Positions 63,085 through 64,000 of a DNA stretch of 64,000 nt are shown here, in pieces. Numbering within the stretch: position 1 is the first letter of the stretch; each line of letters starts with the position of its first letter. Under the pieces are notes generated by a model. The model was given only the letters and a program-made list of their open reading frames with translations. It did no database searches and was not told the origin of the DNA. The DNA comes from Chthoniobacterales bacterium. Its GTDB lineage: Bacteria; Verrucomicrobiota; Verrucomicrobiia; Chthoniobacterales; UBA10450. Both the position numbers and the translations under genes were made by a program. The DNA is taken from positions 1-64,000 of the forward strand of contig JACDGS010000011.1 in assembly GCA_013821455.1 (NCBI GenBank). The letters are read 5' to 3'.

Positions 63085-63528
63085 GTGAAAACTTTTCGTT
63101 CTGCTTTTTATGTCCTCGCGCTGTTGTGCCTCGGGAGTTCCGTGCGCGCGGAATCCGTCTGGTTGACGGATCTCGCAAAAGCGCAAGCGGAAGCCAAGGC
63201 GAGCCACAAGCTGCTGCTTCTCGATTTTACGGGTTCCGACTGGTGTATTTGGTGCAAGAAACTGGATGCCGAGGTTTTCACCCAGCCGGAGTTTCAATCC
63301 TACGCGAAGGATCACTTCGTTCTTGTGACGGTGGATTTTCCACGGCGCAGCCCGCTTCCGCCCGACGTGCAAAAACAAAACGAGAAGCTTGCCGAGAAAT
63401 ATAACATCGAGGGTTTTCCGACCATTGTTGTCTTAAACGACGCGGGAAAAAAAGTCGGTGAGCTTGGTTACCAGCCCGGCGGCGCGAGTGCTTTTGTCGA
63501 AGAGCTGAAGAAGCTGCCCAAGAGCTAG
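63085..63528 (+). CDS. Exported thioredoxin-fold protein
   Basis: A 147-residue secreted protein: signal peptide (VKTFRSAFYVLALLCLGSSV, cut near RAE), then a thioredoxin fold with the active-site motif SDWCIWCKKLDAEVF (C-x2-C) and the cis-Pro in IEGFPTIVVLNDAGKK. The layout is that of the thioredoxin-like/DUF255-related proteins with a short insert (DFPRRSPLPPDVQKQNEKLA) common in Bacteroidetes and PVC members. It probably reduces periplasmic disulfides. Start is GTG. Confidence 0.88.
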   Translation: MKTFRSAFYVLALLCLGSSVRAESVWLTDLAKAQAEAKASHKLLLLDFTGSDWCIWCKKLDAEVFTQPEFQSYAKDHFVLVTVDFPRRSPLPPDVQKQNEKLAEKYNIEGFPTIVVLNDAGKKVGELGYQPGGASAFVEELKKLPKS

Positions 63529-63707
63529 GCCTTTTTCGGAAATCGCTCCTTTCGTCGGAACGTGTTTCAGGCGCGCGCTGGCATCTGCCCAGCCGATTCG
63601 TTAGGCAGAAATCGCGCAGGCGTCGGAGAATAAGGCGCCGTTTCCCAGAAGGACGGCACTCTTGCGTTGACAGTCTCCTCTGCTAGTTACAGCCCAATCT
63701 CTTGCTT

Positions 63708-64000
63708 TTGAAATCGCAGCACTTCCTCTCGCATCTTTCGCGGGCGTTCGCCGCTCTCTTCTTGCTTCTCGTTAGCGGCGCAGCGTGGGCTCAGACCTCG
63801 CCGGTCCCGCCCGCGAGCACAACACCTCAGTCTTCCCGTCCAAACGTCGAAACACCGAAGCCCGCGACCGCGATTAGCTACAGCGCCGTGCATGTCGACG
63901 GTCCCTTCATCGCGATGACCTTCGACGATGGCCCGAGTGAAAAATTGACTCCAGAGCTGCTCGACATTCTCGCGGCTCACCACATTCACGCGACCTTTTT
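63708..64000 (+). CDS. Polysaccharide deacetylase (NodB homology), 5' part only
   Basis: Open to the right edge. From TTG 63708 it encodes a signal peptide (KSQHFLSHLSRAFAALFLLL, then VSGAAWAQ) and a linker. The NodB core begins with VDGPFIAMTFDDGPSEKLTP (the TFDDGP metal/catalytic motif) and TPELLDILAAHHIHATFF-like sequence. Such enzymes remove acetyl groups from peptidoglycan or exopolysaccharide. The 3' end lies outside the window; the start codon is uncertain. Confidence 0.85.
   Translation, partial: MKSQHFLSHLSRAFAALFLLLVSGAAWAQTSPVPPASTTPQSSRPNVETPKPATAISYSAVHVDGPFIAMTFDDGPSEKLTPELLDILAAHHIHATF

Overview
The window is GC-rich bacterial chromosome with Gram-negative envelope genes (lpxI, lptD, ugd, a Wza/Wzc-type export system). 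It also carries a SWIB-domain protein, a histone-H1-like protein and long intergenic palindromes. That combination points to the PVC group, most likely a soil-type verrucomicrobium near Chthoniobacter/Udaeobacter. The phylum call is inference from gene content, not a search result. I see no rRNA, transposase, integrase or CRISPR array. The only RNA gene recognised is one tRNA-Ala.

Layout. 0.4-3.4 kb: end of the ATP synthase operon (atpD, atpC), lpxI and tRNA-Ala(GGC). 3.4-18 kb: an exopolysaccharide locus. A small response regulator, a (frameshifted) outer-membrane barrel, a Wza-like exporter and a Wzc-like tyrosine autokinase precede a convergent eight-gene operon of glycosyltransferases, polymerase, flippase and initiating sugar transferase. 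18-25 kb: flavoprotein, small glycine-zipper/DUF883-like proteins, hrpB and threonine aldolase. 25-35.8 kb: proline catabolism (PutA-like), a beta-propeller, a nitrilase-fold hydrolase, a nuclease-like gene, hemB, coaX, a ROK kinase and a broken MTH1-like Nudix gene. 35.8-48 kb: a 1163-residue TPR/membrane/repeat protein, M29 aminopeptidase, rsmB, ugd, lptD and a ketosynthase pair. 48-55 kb: RRM protein, H1-like protein, rsmE, ferritin-like gene, dnaJ, grpE and a STAS/SpoIIE phosphatase partner-switch pair in one tight operon. 55-64 kb: a fused MBL nuclease-ATP-dependent DNA ligase, plsC-cmk-aroA, a lipoprotein, a receiver-SpoIIE phosphatase, the SWIB protein, a thioredoxin-like protein and the start of a polysaccharide deacetylase.

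The most striking signal is not a gene. The 8-mer CGTTAGGC (usually TCGTTAGGC) occurs about 100 times on the two strands together, where about 2-3 copies would be expected by chance. It lies inside genes in several reading frames, supplies the stop codon of at least eight genes, and forms inverted-repeat hairpins just past three genes. It is sparse in the exopolysaccharide locus, which also differs in word usage. This pattern resembles the DNA uptake sequences of Neisseriaceae and Pasteurellaceae. I know of no such sequence described for this group, but the function is unproven.

A second layer is four families of long palindromic repeats. Several copies have become part of coding sequences: a segment in hrpB, the linker of the nuclease-ligase fusion, and the N-terminus of a nuclease-like gene.
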